Assembly (NCBI RefSeq): GCF_000425545.1
Contig: NZ_AUDQ01000013.1
Location: forward strand, 1 to 64,000
DNA length: 64,000 nt
Direction: 5' to 3'
Source of the DNA: Sporosarcina ureae DSM 2281
GTDB lineage: Bacteria > Bacillota > Bacilli > Bacillales_A > Planococcaceae
Shown here: positions 44,407-53,174 of the stretch, one piece after another
Numbering within the stretch: the first letter of the stretch is position 1
Layout: each line of letters opens with the position of its first letter
Notes under the pieces: generated by a model
What the model was told of the DNA's origin: nothing
Databases searched by the model: none
Seen by the model: only the letters and a program-made list of their open reading frames with translations
Translations under genes and position numbers: made by a program

Positions 44407-44616
44407 ATGGAACTGAATGATTTATTGCGCATCGCCGGCGTCGGATTGGTGATAGGGGTACTTCACGTGTTCTTCGAGCAAACAGGCAAGAAGGAGTTCT
44501 CATTTTTCCTATTTTTCTTAGCATACCTGTACATCTCGATCGAGTTGCTGATGTTCCTCAGAATATTCTTCACAGAGATCACGGAATTCTTTAGCTGGCT
44601 ATCCATGGCGATGTAA
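44407..44616 (+). CDS. spoIIIAC: Stage III sporulation protein AC
   Basis: 69 residues with two hydrophobic helices: LLRIAGVGLVIGVLHVFFEQTGKKEF and FFLAYLYISIELLMFLRIFF. This is the SpoIIIAC pattern (IAGVG...GKKE). In B. subtilis it is part of the channel between mother cell and forespore, working with the ATPase SpoIIIAA, which is absent upstream here. GGAGGAGG lies nine bases before the start. spoIIIAD follows directly. Confidence 0.88.
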   Translation: MELNDLLRIAGVGLVIGVLHVFFEQTGKKEFSFFLFFLAYLYISIELLMFLRIFFTEITEFFSWLSMAM

Positions 44617-44994
44617 ATGGCAATTCTCTTTCAATTATTTGTCGTGTATCTCTTGCTACTTTTGCTTTCATTTGCTGCACCTGCCCTGCATCCTATTCTG
44701 TATACCGCACTGTTCTTACTGGTCACGGTGTATGTATTGTTCACGGTCCTTGTACCTTTCGGGTCGACATTGTTAGCGTTGACGGATAAGTTACCGTCGC
44801 CTTATGCGACACTGCTAGTGGTGAGTGCAGGTCTGTATTATGTAGCAGATGTACTGTCGCTTCAGATGAAAGACGAAGGGTACGGGGCATACGGGCAGCT
44901 GTTTCAAACCAGCATGAAAGTAGTCATCATGACATTGTGGCTGCCGTATATCACGCAATTGATCGAGACGATTCACGCGTTCATTCCCTGGTGA
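44617..44994 (+). CDS. spoIIIAD: Stage III sporulation protein AD
   Basis: 125 residues, about four hydrophobic helices. The centre ALTDKLPSPYATLLVVSAGL and LSLQMKDEGYGAYGQLFQTSMKVVIM follows the family pattern (QLCKDAGEGAIASKIELGGKV in relatives) but is divergent. The ATG immediately follows the spoIIIAC stop. The C-terminal LPYITQLIETIHAFIPW matches the family end. Confidence 0.8.
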   Translation: MAILFQLFVVYLLLLLLSFAAPALHPILYTALFLLVTVYVLFTVLVPFGSTLLALTDKLPSPYATLLVVSAGLYYVADVLSLQMKDEGYGAYGQLFQTSMKVVIMTLWLPYITQLIETIHAFIPW

Positions 44995-45029
44995 ACGAAT
45001 CCTAACATTAATGAATGGACGAGGCATCT

Positions 45030-45929
45030 ATGCTGAATTTTCTGCAGGAAAGTATTGCGGGCATCATCGGACCATTTTTCTTGTTGCTCATTATGTTGCT
45101 CATTGCTTCTCTTGTCGATTTCTTTCTTCCAGCGTTTCAAAAGTGGACGAGGTTTCTGTTGCTCATCCTCATTTTAGTATTGTTAATTGAACCGGCTAGG
45201 GAAAGTTTCGAACAGATCCAAGTCATCACACATACGATTGCTTCTTTATTCCTTGGAATGTACCCGCTCATTGCGGCGATGATTTTGGCATCCGGAGCAA
45301 CGTTTGGCGTTTTGAATTTCCAACCCGCTATGTTGTTATTTGCGCAAGGGGCTGTCGTTTTTGCAGATAAGTTCCTGTTGCCAGTGCTATTGACGGCGCT
45401 ATTGTTCGACATCTTTACGCGGTTGGTGCCAGAAATTGCCTTCACGAGAATGGCGGATTTATTGCGTACGTCATTGCTTGCGTTTGTTTCTGCCATGGTT
45501 GCAGCGTATTCCATTTTCATTACAGCGGGTGGTGCGTTGTCTTGGACGATGAACGGAGCTTTGAATGAGCCGTTAAAAGAGCTGATTAAGAATAATATTC
45601 CTGTCATTGGTTCATTGTTGACCGATACACTTGGATCGATCGGCCGTTATTCTTCCGGTGCCACGGCTTATATGAGTATTTGGCTGCTCGTATCCATCTG
45701 GACGGTTGCGCTATTGCCGGCGGTTAGGATTCTATGTATTGCCTTTTTATTCAGGTGGACGGCGGCAATCATCGAACCGTTTTCGCAAAAGGAAGTATGC
45801 GGGTTACTGGACGATATTGGCCGTACGTTGTTTGTGTTATGCGCCATTTCGTTTTTGCTGACATTCGCTTTCATCTATACGACGATTTTCATTGTGACGT
45901 TCATTAAACTCATGACGTTCGGGAAATGA
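45030..45929 (+). CDS. spoIIIAE: Stage III sporulation protein AE, shortened
   Basis: 299 residues against about 400 in B. subtilis. The membrane core is intact: FLGMYPLIAAMILASGATFG, FADKFLLPVLLTALLFDIFT, NIPVIGSLLTDTLGSIGRY and the final LFRWTAAIIEPFSQKEVCGL. The N-terminal signal peptide and the roughly 95-residue outer segment of the B. subtilis protein are missing. ATG 45030 has GACGAGG close upstream; ATG 45015 is possible. Family membership is clear from order and core motifs. Confidence 0.82.
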   Translation: MLNFLQESIAGIIGPFFLLLIMLLIASLVDFFLPAFQKWTRFLLLILILVLLIEPARESFEQIQVITHTIASLFLGMYPLIAAMILASGATFGVLNFQPAMLLFAQGAVVFADKFLLPVLLTALLFDIFTRLVPEIAFTRMADLLRTSLLAFVSAMVAAYSIFITAGGALSWTMNGALNEPLKELIKNNIPVIGSLLTDTLGSIGRYSSGATAYMSIWLLVSIWTVALLPAVRILCIAFLFRWTAAIIEPFSQKEVCGLLDDIGRTLFVLCAISFLLTFAFIYTTIFIVTFIKLMTFGK

Positions 45930-45938
45930 GGCGAGTGT

Positions 45939-46106
45939 ATGGAAGTATTTTTATTGGGACTGGCAAACTTGGTAGTCCTTGCTCTAATTATTCAATTGCT
46001 AGCGAGCTATGAAATGGAAAGACTGTTTATTCCTTTGTGTAAAGTAGCGATTGGCATATGGATTTTGCAATATATTCTACAATTCGCGAGTCATAAGTTA
46101 CTGTGA
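45939..46106 (+). CDS. spoIIIAF: Very short SpoIIIAF-like membrane protein
   Basis: 55 residues: MEVFLLGLANLVVLALIIQL, LASYEMERLFIPLCKVAIGI, WILQYILQFASHKLL. Two hydrophobic helices around YEMERLFIP resemble the start of SpoIIIAF, which is about 200 residues in B. subtilis. The ring-forming domain outside the membrane is absent and only 64 bases separate its stop from spoIIIAG, so it is not a simple frameshift. GGCGAG lies before ATG 45939. The name rests on position and the N-terminal pattern. Confidence 0.6.
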   Translation: MEVFLLGLANLVVLALIIQLLASYEMERLFIPLCKVAIGIWILQYILQFASHKLL

Positions 46107-46170
46107 CGCTACATATTATGCAAATGTAGAATTCGTTTTAGTCAATTCACGTTGAGATGGTGATGGAACT

Positions 46171-46593
46171 ATGGAAAAGCCCACAGGGAAACCCCGATTG
46201 ATCATGATCGGTTTGATGGTTATGGTGTTTAGCATTTTATACATCACCAGTACGGCGAATGTAGGAGGGGAGAAACAGAAAAAAGAAGAGAAGCGCATGT
46301 TGTCAACACTTGAAGAAACACTTGAACAAATGGAAGGACTAGGAAATGTGAAGGTTTATTTTCATTACGATGAAAAGGAAGAAGAGAGCCCATTAGCCAA
46401 TTATTTCTCCGCTTCATCCGCTGGGAAAAGCCAATCACCTTTGCAGGGGTTGCTCGTCGTAGCGGAAGGAGCAGAAGATCCGGCTGTGCGAAACGGACTT
46501 TCACAACTCTTAGCTAACGTCCTACAATTGCCTGAACATCGTATCGTCATCGTGGAAATGAAGAAAAGGGGGAATCAACATGAAAGCCAATAA
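46171..46593 (+). CDS. spoIIIAG: Stage III sporulation protein AG, shortened
   Basis: 140 residues against about 230 in B. subtilis. One membrane helix (IMIGLMVMVFSILYIT), then LEETLEQMEGLGNVKVYFHY and the family block SPLQGLLVVAEGAEDPAVRN, LLANVLQLPEHRIVIVEM. These are the ring-building motif strands of SpoIIIAG. Family members form a large ring in the intermembrane space of the engulfed forespore. It overlaps spoIIIAH by 14 bases. Confidence 0.85.
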   Translation: MEKPTGKPRLIMIGLMVMVFSILYITSTANVGGEKQKKEEKRMLSTLEETLEQMEGLGNVKVYFHYDEKEEESPLANYFSASSAGKSQSPLQGLLVVAEGAEDPAVRNGLSQLLANVLQLPEHRIVIVEMKKRGNQHESQ

Positions 46594-47131
46594 ACGAACA
46601 GTTTGGTTTTTAACATTACTCAGTCTAGTCGCAGTGATTTCAATCTACTACGTGAAGAAGGAAGCACCGATGCCGTTTGACGGAATTGCGATCTTCACGA
46701 AAGAAACAAAGGACGCAACGAATCTACTCGAAAAGGAAGGCAAGTCGGAGGAAGTGAAGCCGGTCTTTGCTGAATCGTATATTTTCCAGGATATGCGTAT
46801 GGAAGTGCGTAACGAACGCAGTGAGACGGTGCAACAGTTGACAGAAAAAATGACTTCTTCTGATTTCTCCGCTGAAGAGAAAAATGAAATTTTTAATGAA
46901 ATTGCTGATTTACGAAAAGTAAGTTCCACAGAAGCGTTGATGGAGATGCAAATCGCAGCACTTGGTTATCCTGAAGTGTTTGTACGTGGAGATGGCGATC
47001 GTGTCAACGTCACTGTATTATCGAATGAAAGCCACTCACCGAAAATGGCGGATGAAATAACCCAGTATGTCATGTCGAGTTGGGAAGGCGCGCAAACTGT
47101 CAAAGTAGATTTTGCAGAAATAAAAGAATAA
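46580..47131 (+). CDS. spoIIIAH: Stage III sporulation protein AH
   Basis: 183 residues. An N-terminal membrane anchor (TVWFLTLLSLVAVISIYYV), a variable acidic linker, and the YscJ/FliF-like domain near the C-terminus (IFNEIADLRKVSSTEALMEM, LGYPEVFVRGDGDRVNVTVL). SpoIIIAH lies in the mother-cell membrane and binds SpoIIQ of the forespore. It is moderately shorter than the B. subtilis protein (about 218). It ends the operon and is followed by a terminator. Confidence 0.87.
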   Translation: MKANKRTVWFLTLLSLVAVISIYYVKKEAPMPFDGIAIFTKETKDATNLLEKEGKSEEVKPVFAESYIFQDMRMEVRNERSETVQQLTEKMTSSDFSAEEKNEIFNEIADLRKVSSTEALMEMQIAALGYPEVFVRGDGDRVNVTVLSNESHSPKMADEITQYVMSSWEGAQTVKVDFAEIKE

Positions 47132-47136
47132 CGATA

Positions 47137-47165
47137 AAAGGAAGTCCATGTGGCTTCCTTTTTTT
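47137..47165 (+). terminator. spoIIIA operon terminator
   Basis: AAAGGAAG..C pairs with G..CTTCCTTT around CCATG, then TTTTT. Confidence 0.78.
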
Positions 47166-47408
47166 ACGTAGAAAAATTAAACGTAGGAATAGTTATAGGA
47201 TTTCATTCATATTTTACCTAATGGGTAAACCTGATAATACTTGAGGCTAACACATTGGCGTTTTTTTGAATAAATTGTCACAAAATTTGCAAACAAACGG
47301 TATCTTTCGAGAATAATAGAATAATTTGTGTCTTTGCTATTCCATATTTACTGTAAAACGACTATCATAGAATATGGTAGCAAGAAAAATTAGTTAGGAG
47401 AATCAGAT

Positions 47409-47918
47409 ATGTTGAAAATTCAAGAAATCAGAGAAATTATTAAGCTAATCGATCAATCATCCATCCAGAAGTTCTCATTGGAATCAGATGGTGGCAAGAT
47501 TAAACTAGAAAAAAATGACGGACAGGCCGTGACAACGGTTACAGAAACACCACAAACACCACAAGCAGCACCGACTCCAGTTCAAGCGCCAGCTCCAGTA
47601 GCACCTGCGGCGGTAGCAGCTCCAGCTCCAACAGCGGCACCAGAAGCTCCAGCAGCTGAAGTGGTGACTGACGAAACACTACACAAAATTACTTCCCCTA
47701 TGGTTGGAACATATTATAAGGCTTCATCACCGGACGCAGAAGCATACGTTAAAAAAGGTGATAAAGTGACAGCTGAATCCATCGTTTGTATCGTAGAAGC
47801 AATGAAACTATTCAATGAAATTGAATCAGAAGTGAATGGTGAAATCGTTGAAATCTTAGTACAAGACGGTCAACTTGTGGAATACGGACAGCCTTTATTC
47901 CTTGTTAGAGAAAACTAA
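47409..47918 (+). CDS. accB: Biotin carboxyl carrier protein of acetyl-CoA carboxylase
   Basis: 169 residues. The N-terminal part binds the carboxylase, the middle is an alanine/proline hinge (residues 55-95), and the C-terminal biotinyl domain carries the target lysine in [19 protein letters not shown]. AccB carries CO2 from AccC to the transferase for malonyl-CoA synthesis. TTAGGAG precedes ATG 47409. The 277-base gap upstream should hold its promoter; I did not find an unambiguous one. Confidence 0.96.
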   Translation: MLKIQEIREIIKLIDQSSIQKFSLESDGGKIKLEKNDGQAVTTVTETPQTPQAAPTPVQAPAPVAPAAVAAPAPTAAPEAPAAEVVTDETLHKITSPMVGTYYKASSPDAEAYVKKGDKVTAESIVCIVEAMKLFNEIESEVNGEIVEILVQDGQLVEYGQPLFLVREN

Positions 47919-47931
47919 GGGGGAGTATCTA

Positions 47932-49278
47932 ATGAAAAAAGTATTAATTGCAAATCGTGGAGAAATTGCCGTACGAATTATTCGTGCGTGTAAAGAAATG
48001 GGTATTAAAACTGTAGCTGTCTATTCTGAAGCAGATGCAGAGGCCCTACACGTTCAACTAGCAGACGAAGCAGTTTGCATCGGACCACGTCTATCGACTG
48101 ACAGTTATCTGAACTTCTCAAACGTCATCAGTGCTGCAAAAGCAACTGACTGTGACGGGATCCATCCTGGTTATGGTTTCCTTGCAGAGAACGCGAGCTT
48201 CGCAGAACTTTGTGAAGAAGTAAATATCGAATTCATCGGGCCAACTGCAGCGGCCATTTCCAAAATGGGTACCAAAGACGTTGCGCGTAATACAATGGCG
48301 TCTGCAGGAGTTCCGATCGTTCCTGGTTCTGACGGCATTGTAGATGACGCAGACCATGCACTTGAAATTGCAAAAGAACTTGGATTCCCCGTGATCATTA
48401 AAGCAACAGCTGGTGGTGGTGGTAAAGGGATTCGTGTAGCGCGTGATGAAGACGAGCTAGTTAAAGGCGTTAAAATCACTCAAAAAGAAGCGGCTGCGGC
48501 TTTCGGTAACCCAGGCGTCTATATTGAGAAATATATCGAAGTATTCCGTCACGTAGAAGTACAAGTGCTTGCGGACAAGTATGGCAACGCGATTCATTTA
48601 GGTGAGCGTGATTGTTCTATCCAACGCCGTATGCAAAAACTTGTCGAGGAAGCTCCATCTCCTGCGTTGAGTCCTGAACTACGCTCGGAAATGGGTGAAG
48701 CGGCTGTTAAAGCGGCTAAAGCTTGTAATTATCGTGGTGCAGGTACTGTAGAATTCATTTTTGATCATATTAATCAAAAGTTCTACTTCATGGAAATGAA
48801 TACACGAATTCAAGTGGAACATCCTGTAACAGAAATGATCACAGGGATCGATTTGATTCAACAACAGCTAAAAGTAGCAGCAGGCGAAGAATTAGCGTTT
48901 AAACAAGAAGATATTCAATTCAATGGCTGGTCTATTGAATGCCGGATCAACGCAGAAAATCCTGAAAAGAATTTCATGCCATCACCCGGTAAAGTAACAA
49001 TGTATCTGCCTCCAGGCGGCTTTGGCGTACGTGTTGACTCAGCAGTGTACCCAGGCTATACGATTCCACCGTTTTACGACTCAATGGTCGCAAAGCTGAT
49101 CGTTCATGCGGATACGCGTGAGCAAGCGGTCGCTCGGATGAAACGTGCATTGGATGAGTTCGTAGTTGAAGGCGTCCATACAACGATTCCTTTCCACGCG
49201 AACTTAATGGATGACGAAATATTCCAGTCTGGTGATTTTGATACAAAGTTCTTAGAAAAGTACGATGTCATGAAATAA
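47932..49278 (+). CDS. accC: Acetyl-CoA carboxylase, biotin carboxylase subunit
   Basis: 448-residue ATP-grasp enzyme that carboxylates biotin on Acc[21 protein letters not shown] begins the fold. ATP-binding glycine loop [15 protein letters not shown], then [25 protein letters not shown] and [17 protein letters not shown] are all present. ATG 47932 follows AAGGGGGAG, 13 bases after the accB stop. Confidence 0.97.
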   Translation: MKKVLIANRGEIAVRIIRACKEMGIKTVAVYSEADAEALHVQLADEAVCIGPRLSTDSYLNFSNVISAAKATDCDGIHPGYGFLAENASFAELCEEVNIEFIGPTAAAISKMGTKDVARNTMASAGVPIVPGSDGIVDDADHALEIAKELGFPVIIKATAGGGGKGIRVARDEDELVKGVKITQKEAAAAFGNPGVYIEKYIEVFRHVEVQVLADKYGNAIHLGERDCSIQRRMQKLVEEAPSPALSPELRSEMGEAAVKAAKACNYRGAGTVEFIFDHINQKFYFMEMNTRIQVEHPVTEMITGIDLIQQQLKVAAGEELAFKQEDIQFNGWSIECRINAENPEKNFMPSPGKVTMYLPPGGFGVRVDSAVYPGYTIPPFYDSMVAKLIVHADTREQAVARMKRALDEFVVEGVHTTIPFHANLMDDEIFQSGDFDTKFLEKYDVMK

Positions 49279-49294
49279 TTGGAGGTGAAGTGTA

Positions 49295-49681
49295 ATGGCT
49301 GATAAAACAAATGCATCGTTTGTCGGAATGACACCGTCTGGAGATGCTGCACTCGGACGAGTCCAACTCGCACCTGAAGTACTCGAAGTCATCATTGGCA
49401 TCGCCACGTCAGAAGTAAACGGAGTGATTGCTACCCAAGGGAATTTCGCTTCAGGTGTTGCGGAGAAGTTGGGTAAAGTGATGTACGGAAAAGGTGTAAA
49501 AACCGAATGGGCAGACGAAGGACTAAAAATCGATGTGTATTGCATTATCGAGTATGGCCATTCCATCCCTACGATTGCGGCGAAGATTCAAAACGAAATT
49601 CGCCAAGCGATTTTGAATATGACTTCGCTGAAAACGCATGAAGTGAATGTTCACATAACGGGCATTCATTTCGAAGACTGA
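49295..49681 (+). CDS. yqhY: Asp23/Gls24-family protein, YqhY-like
   Basis: 128 residues: GRVQLAPEVLEVIIGIATSE, VNGVIATQG, GLKIDVYCIIEYGHSIPTIA and NVHITGIHFED are the Asp23 core. The gene follows accC as yqhY follows accBC in B. subtilis, where it is linked to control of acetyl-CoA carboxylase activity (recalled). TTGGAGGTG precedes ATG 49295. A terminator follows. Confidence 0.9.
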   Translation: MADKTNASFVGMTPSGDAALGRVQLAPEVLEVIIGIATSEVNGVIATQGNFASGVAEKLGKVMYGKGVKTEWADEGLKIDVYCIIEYGHSIPTIAAKIQNEIRQAILNMTSLKTHEVNVHITGIHFED

Positions 49682-49705
49682 GCGGGTCTTATTGAATGAG
49701 CGTAT

Positions 49706-49748
49706 AACCGAAGACAAACCTTTTAGTAGGTTTGTTTTCGGTTTTTTT
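49706..49748 (+). terminator. accBC-yqhY terminator
   Basis: AACCGAA.ACAAACC pairs with GGTTTGT.TTCGGTT around TTTTAGTA, followed by seven Ts. Confidence 0.88.
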
Positions 49749-49800
49749 GTTGGGGAACTTCGAGAAATACGTTAGGACCATTAGAGATGGGGTGGGCATT

Positions 49801-49930
49801 GAGCGGTTACAAGCGGTGATAGAGCCCTTCGCGTAAAGTTATGAGCGGTTGCGGACATTGATAGAGCGGTTAGCGGTGACTATAGAGCGGGAGCGCATGG
49901 ACTATGAGCGCTTAGACGAATGAATGAGCG
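49801..49930 (+). repeat. Tandem array of six degenerate 20-21 bp units (GAGCG-type)
   Basis: Units start at 49801, 49822, 49843, 49864, 49885 and 49906, with a seventh partial GAGCG at 49926; spacing is 21 bases five times and 20 once. Each opens with GAGCG(G/C)TT (or GAGCCCTT, GAGCGGGA), has about ten variable bases, and ends in TAT, ATA or AAT. The last unit reads GAGCGCTTAGACGAATGAAT. The rest of the gap (49931-50193) shows no gene. Confidence 0.85.
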
Positions 49931-50193
49931 AAACCTACTTCAGTTCTAAGCAGTTATCTACGACAAGCACTTCAAACTGCAACAAAAGTTGATCAACAGT
50001 GCTAAAAGTGTCAGCGTGGAACATCATTCAACGGTGCATCCATCCTCACCAGCTATCAACTACTCAAGTATTTATGAACATCTTGATCGAAAAGTAAACT
50101 GATGACATAAAATCGCTTGATTCCACTAGTTCTTTTCCTGCGTTTTGTGCTATCATTAGGTTTTGAAGATGAGCGGTAGAGGAGATAACAATT

Positions 50194-50568
50194 ATGAAAC
50201 GACGAGAAGCACGTGAAAAAGCAATTCAAACATTGTTTCAGCTGGATAATAGCGAGATGAACGTGGATGAAGCGATAGGTTATATCGTGGAAACACCACT
50301 GGATTCATTTTACGAACAACTAGTTCGAGGCACAGCGGAACACCTGACAGAAGTCGACAGTGAAATCACAAATAAATTGGAAAACTGGACCATCGATAGA
50401 TTGCCAAAAATCGAAAGAACAGTATTACGATTGGCTGTCTATGAACTCCTTTATAACGAAGAAGTTCCGAATCGGGTCATCATGAACGAAGCGATTGAGC
50501 TATGCAAGACGTTTGGTGACGAGAAGTCAGGCCGTTTTGTTAATGGGGTACTTTCTAAATTCCAATAA
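50194..50568 (+). CDS. nusB: Transcription antitermination factor NusB
   Basis: 124-residue all-helical RNA-binding protein that works with NusE (S10) in rRNA antitermination. MKRREAREKAIQTLFQLD, then NWTIDRLPKIERTVLRLAVYEL and VIMNEAIELCKTFGDEKSGRFVNGVL are family blocks. AGAGGAG precedes ATG 50194. Confidence 0.95.
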   Translation: MKRREAREKAIQTLFQLDNSEMNVDEAIGYIVETPLDSFYEQLVRGTAEHLTEVDSEITNKLENWTIDRLPKIERTVLRLAVYELLYNEEVPNRVIMNEAIELCKTFGDEKSGRFVNGVLSKFQ

Positions 50569-50646
50569 CCGAAATCGTCACTACTAGTAGCAAGCTTGAG
50601 CTCGATCAACTTTCATTACAAATAAAAAAAGTTTGGTGGGAAAATC

Positions 50647-51516
50647 ATGTCTAGTAAAAAGATTGATGGAAAAGCAATAGGACAGGAAATCCGGAATGAA
50701 TTAAAAGAAGAAGTAGCTTCTTTAGTCGCACAAGGGGTTCAACCTGGACTAGCTGTTATTTTAGTTGGGGAAAACTCAGCATCTGAAACGTATGTGAAAA
50801 ACAAAGAGAAATCCAGCAAGGAAGCAGGTATGAAATCTATACTTACTAAATTGCCGGACACAGTATCAGAAGAAGATCTTCTAGCTGAAGTGGAGAAACT
50901 CAACCAAGATGATACGATCGATGGTATTTTGGTGCAATTGCCATTACCGAAACATATTGATGAAAACAAAGTGATCCGCGCGATCAGCCCCGAAAAAGAT
51001 GTCGATGGATTCCATCCGATGAATGTAGGGAAAATGCTGATCGGTCAAGAAACATTCTTGCCATGTACACCATATGGTATTATGCAGTTACTTGAGCGTT
51101 CCAATGTAGATATTGCGGGCAAGCACGCGGTGATTATCGGTAGAAGTAATATCGTAGGGAAACCGATGGGCCAACTTTTATTACAAAAAGATGCAACGGT
51201 GACGTATTGTCATTCCCGTACGGAAGATTTGAAGAAATTCACGCAACAAGCAGATATTTTAATCGTTGCAATTGGTATAGCTAAATTCATTACGGGTGAC
51301 TACATAAAAGAAGACGCAGTGGTTATTGATGTCGGTATGAACCGTGACGAAAATGGTAAGCTATGTGGAGATGTTGATTATGAATCAGCTGAGAAGCAGG
51401 CTAGTGCTATTACACCTGTACCAGGTGGAGTAGGTCCAATGACGATTACGATGCTATTGAAAAATACTGTCGAAAGTGCGGAGAATAAATTAAAGGCACG
51501 TATGCAAAATAAGTAA
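50647..51516 (+). CDS. folD: Methylenetetrahydrofolate dehydrogenase / methenyltetrahydrofolate cyclohydrolase
   Basis: 289-residue bifunctional enzyme interconverting methylene-, methenyl- and 10-formyl-THF. The catalytic K lies in [16 protein letters not shown], substrate loops are [14 protein letters not shown] and KDVDGFHP, the NADP site is [16 protein letters not shown], and the tail is [28 protein letters not shown] precedes the ATG. Confidence 0.97.
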   Translation: MSSKKIDGKAIGQEIRNELKEEVASLVAQGVQPGLAVILVGENSASETYVKNKEKSSKEAGMKSILTKLPDTVSEEDLLAEVEKLNQDDTIDGILVQLPLPKHIDENKVIRAISPEKDVDGFHPMNVGKMLIGQETFLPCTPYGIMQLLERSNVDIAGKHAVIIGRSNIVGKPMGQLLLQKDATVTYCHSRTEDLKKFTQQADILIVAIGIAKFITGDYIKEDAVVIDVGMNRDENGKLCGDVDYESAEKQASAITPVPGGVGPMTITMLLKNTVESAENKLKARMQNK

Positions 51517-51519
51517 TTC

Positions 51520-51553
51520 TACACGAGAGACGCTCTTCATGAGCGCCTCTCTA
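51520..51553 (+). terminator. Hairpin between folD and xseA, weak terminator
   Basis: GAGAG.CGCTC pairs with GAGCG.CTCTC around TTCAT; no clear T-run follows, so it may be a processing or attenuation site. Confidence 0.4.
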
Positions 51554-51579
51554 TACATAAAAGGGCAGGTGACGGAAAC

Positions 51580-52929
51580 ATGTCCAATCAAACTTTTTTA
51601 ACCGTTCAAGCGCTAACGAAATATGTCAAACGTAAATTTGACGCAGATCCACATTTACGAAATGTTTATGTAAAAGGAGAACTGTCGAACGTTAAGCTGC
51701 ATCCGTCCGGACATATTTATTTTACTTTGAAAGACGATAAGACGAGAATTCAGGCGGCCATGTTCCGTTCCCGTTCCAATACACTTCAATTTAAACCTGA
51801 GAACGGTATGAATGTACTGATTACAGGTGATGTGACCGTGTTTGAAACGGCAGGATCCTACCAGCTCTACGTACAAACAATGGAGCCGGACGGTATAGGG
51901 GCGCTGTATCTAGCTTTTGAACAGTTGAAAAAGAAGCTTCAGCAAGAAGGATTGTTTGAAGAAAGATTTAAGCAATCTATTCCGCAAGTACCACAACGAA
52001 TCGGTCTCATTACAGCTGAATCGGGTGCCGCGCTGCGAGATATGTACTCCACAATTAACCGACGCTTTCCAATGGCGGAGATGCATTTGTTCCCGGCTCT
52101 CGTGCAAGGACGCACGGCAGTTCCTTCAATTGTAAAAGCGATTGAACAAGCGAATGAAATGGCAAATGTCGATGTATTGATTGTTGGTCGAGGCGGGGGT
52201 TCCATTGAAGATTTGTGGGCATTCAATGAAGAAGACGTAGCCCGTGCTATCTTCTCAAGTCGGATTCCGATTATCAGTGCAGTCGGTCATGAAACCGATA
52301 CGACGATCGCGGATTTTGTGGCGGATTTACGTGCGCCGACGCCGACTGCAGCAGCAGAAATGGCCGTGCCGGATCAGCTTCAATTATTCCAACACTTGAA
52401 AAATCAGCAGCGTTCGATCTATCTAGCGGTACAGACCTTGATTAAACAGTTGAACAAGCGTTTAGAAACGGCTCAAGCTGCCTATCCGCTACAATATCCG
52501 GAACGATTATATCGACCGTTTATTGAGAAGCTTGACAACCTCGAAGATCGATTGCAACGCGGCAGTGAGGCAGTCATTCAAGGGAAACGGATGAACTTCG
52601 ATCGTGTATATGCTGGTTTTCAGTACTACACACCAATTCGACGCATTCAGCTGGAACAGCAACAGACGAAACAACTGGAAATGCGTTTACATCGTGCTGC
52701 AGAGCACACCATTAAACAACGTCAGCAACATTTTGTGTCGCTGATGCGCATGATGCAAGCCTTGAATCCGTTACAAGTAATGGAAAGAGGCTTTTCAATC
52801 GGTTATAAAGATGATGAAGTGATTAAATCCATAAAAGATGTAGCCAGCGGAGATCGAATGACGCTTCAATTAGCAGACGGGTCTATTTCCACATTAGTAG
52901 AAGGAATCATTCCAAAGGAGGTCGAGTAA
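51580..52929 (+). CDS. xseA: Exodeoxyribonuclease VII large subunit
   Basis: 449 residues. An N-terminal OB fold (YVKGELSNVKLHPSGHIYFT) binds single-stranded DNA; the central catalytic part has RIGLITAESGAALRDM, VLIVGRGGGSIEDLWAFNEE, SAVGHETDTTIADFVADLRA and PTPTAAAEMAVP; a long coiled coil binds the small subunits. It degrades single-stranded DNA from both ends. AGGGCAGGTG precedes ATG 51580. xseB starts right after the stop. Confidence 0.96.
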   Translation: MSNQTFLTVQALTKYVKRKFDADPHLRNVYVKGELSNVKLHPSGHIYFTLKDDKTRIQAAMFRSRSNTLQFKPENGMNVLITGDVTVFETAGSYQLYVQTMEPDGIGALYLAFEQLKKKLQQEGLFEERFKQSIPQVPQRIGLITAESGAALRDMYSTINRRFPMAEMHLFPALVQGRTAVPSIVKAIEQANEMANVDVLIVGRGGGSIEDLWAFNEEDVARAIFSSRIPIISAVGHETDTTIADFVADLRAPTPTAAAEMAVPDQLQLFQHLKNQQRSIYLAVQTLIKQLNKRLETAQAAYPLQYPERLYRPFIEKLDNLEDRLQRGSEAVIQGKRMNFDRVYAGFQYYTPIRRIQLEQQQTKQLEMRLHRAAEHTIKQRQQHFVSLMRMMQALNPLQVMERGFSIGYKDDEVIKSIKDVASGDRMTLQLADGSISTLVEGIIPKEVE

Positions 52930-52931
52930 GG

Positions 52932-53174
52932 ATGGCAGAAGATAAAAATATGCAATTCGAGCAGGCAATGCACCAGTTAGAAGAAATTGTACAAAAGTTG
53001 GAGGCTGGAGAAGCGCCTTTGGATGATACGATCACATTGTATAAACAAGGGATGGAGCTCTCAGCCTATTGCCAGAAAAAATTACAGAACGCAGAAAAAC
53101 AATTGATTCGCATGATTGATCAAGAGGGTAACGAATCCTCATTTGATCCGACAGCAGGTGAGCCGAATGAATGA
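52932..53174 (+). CDS. xseB: Exodeoxyribonuclease VII small subunit
   Basis: 80 residues. FEQAMHQLEEIVQKLEAGEA and PLDDTITLYKQGMELSAYCQKKL are diagnostic for XseB, which coats the coiled coil of XseA. AAAGGAGG lies within the xseA end, and the start is two bases after the xseA stop. It overlaps ispA by eight bases. Confidence 0.95.
   Translation: MAEDKNMQFEQAMHQLEEIVQKLEAGEAPLDDTITLYKQGMELSAYCQKKLQNAEKQLIRMIDQEGNESSFDPTAGEPNE

Noticed and set aside
43835..44524. 229-codon minus-strand frame over efp and spoIIIAC
   Set aside because: It crosses two real genes and a terminator and has no recognisable domain.
49801..49930. CRISPR array
   Set aside because: The constant part is only about 8 bases with 13 variable bases, far from CRISPR dimensions, and no cas genes are near.
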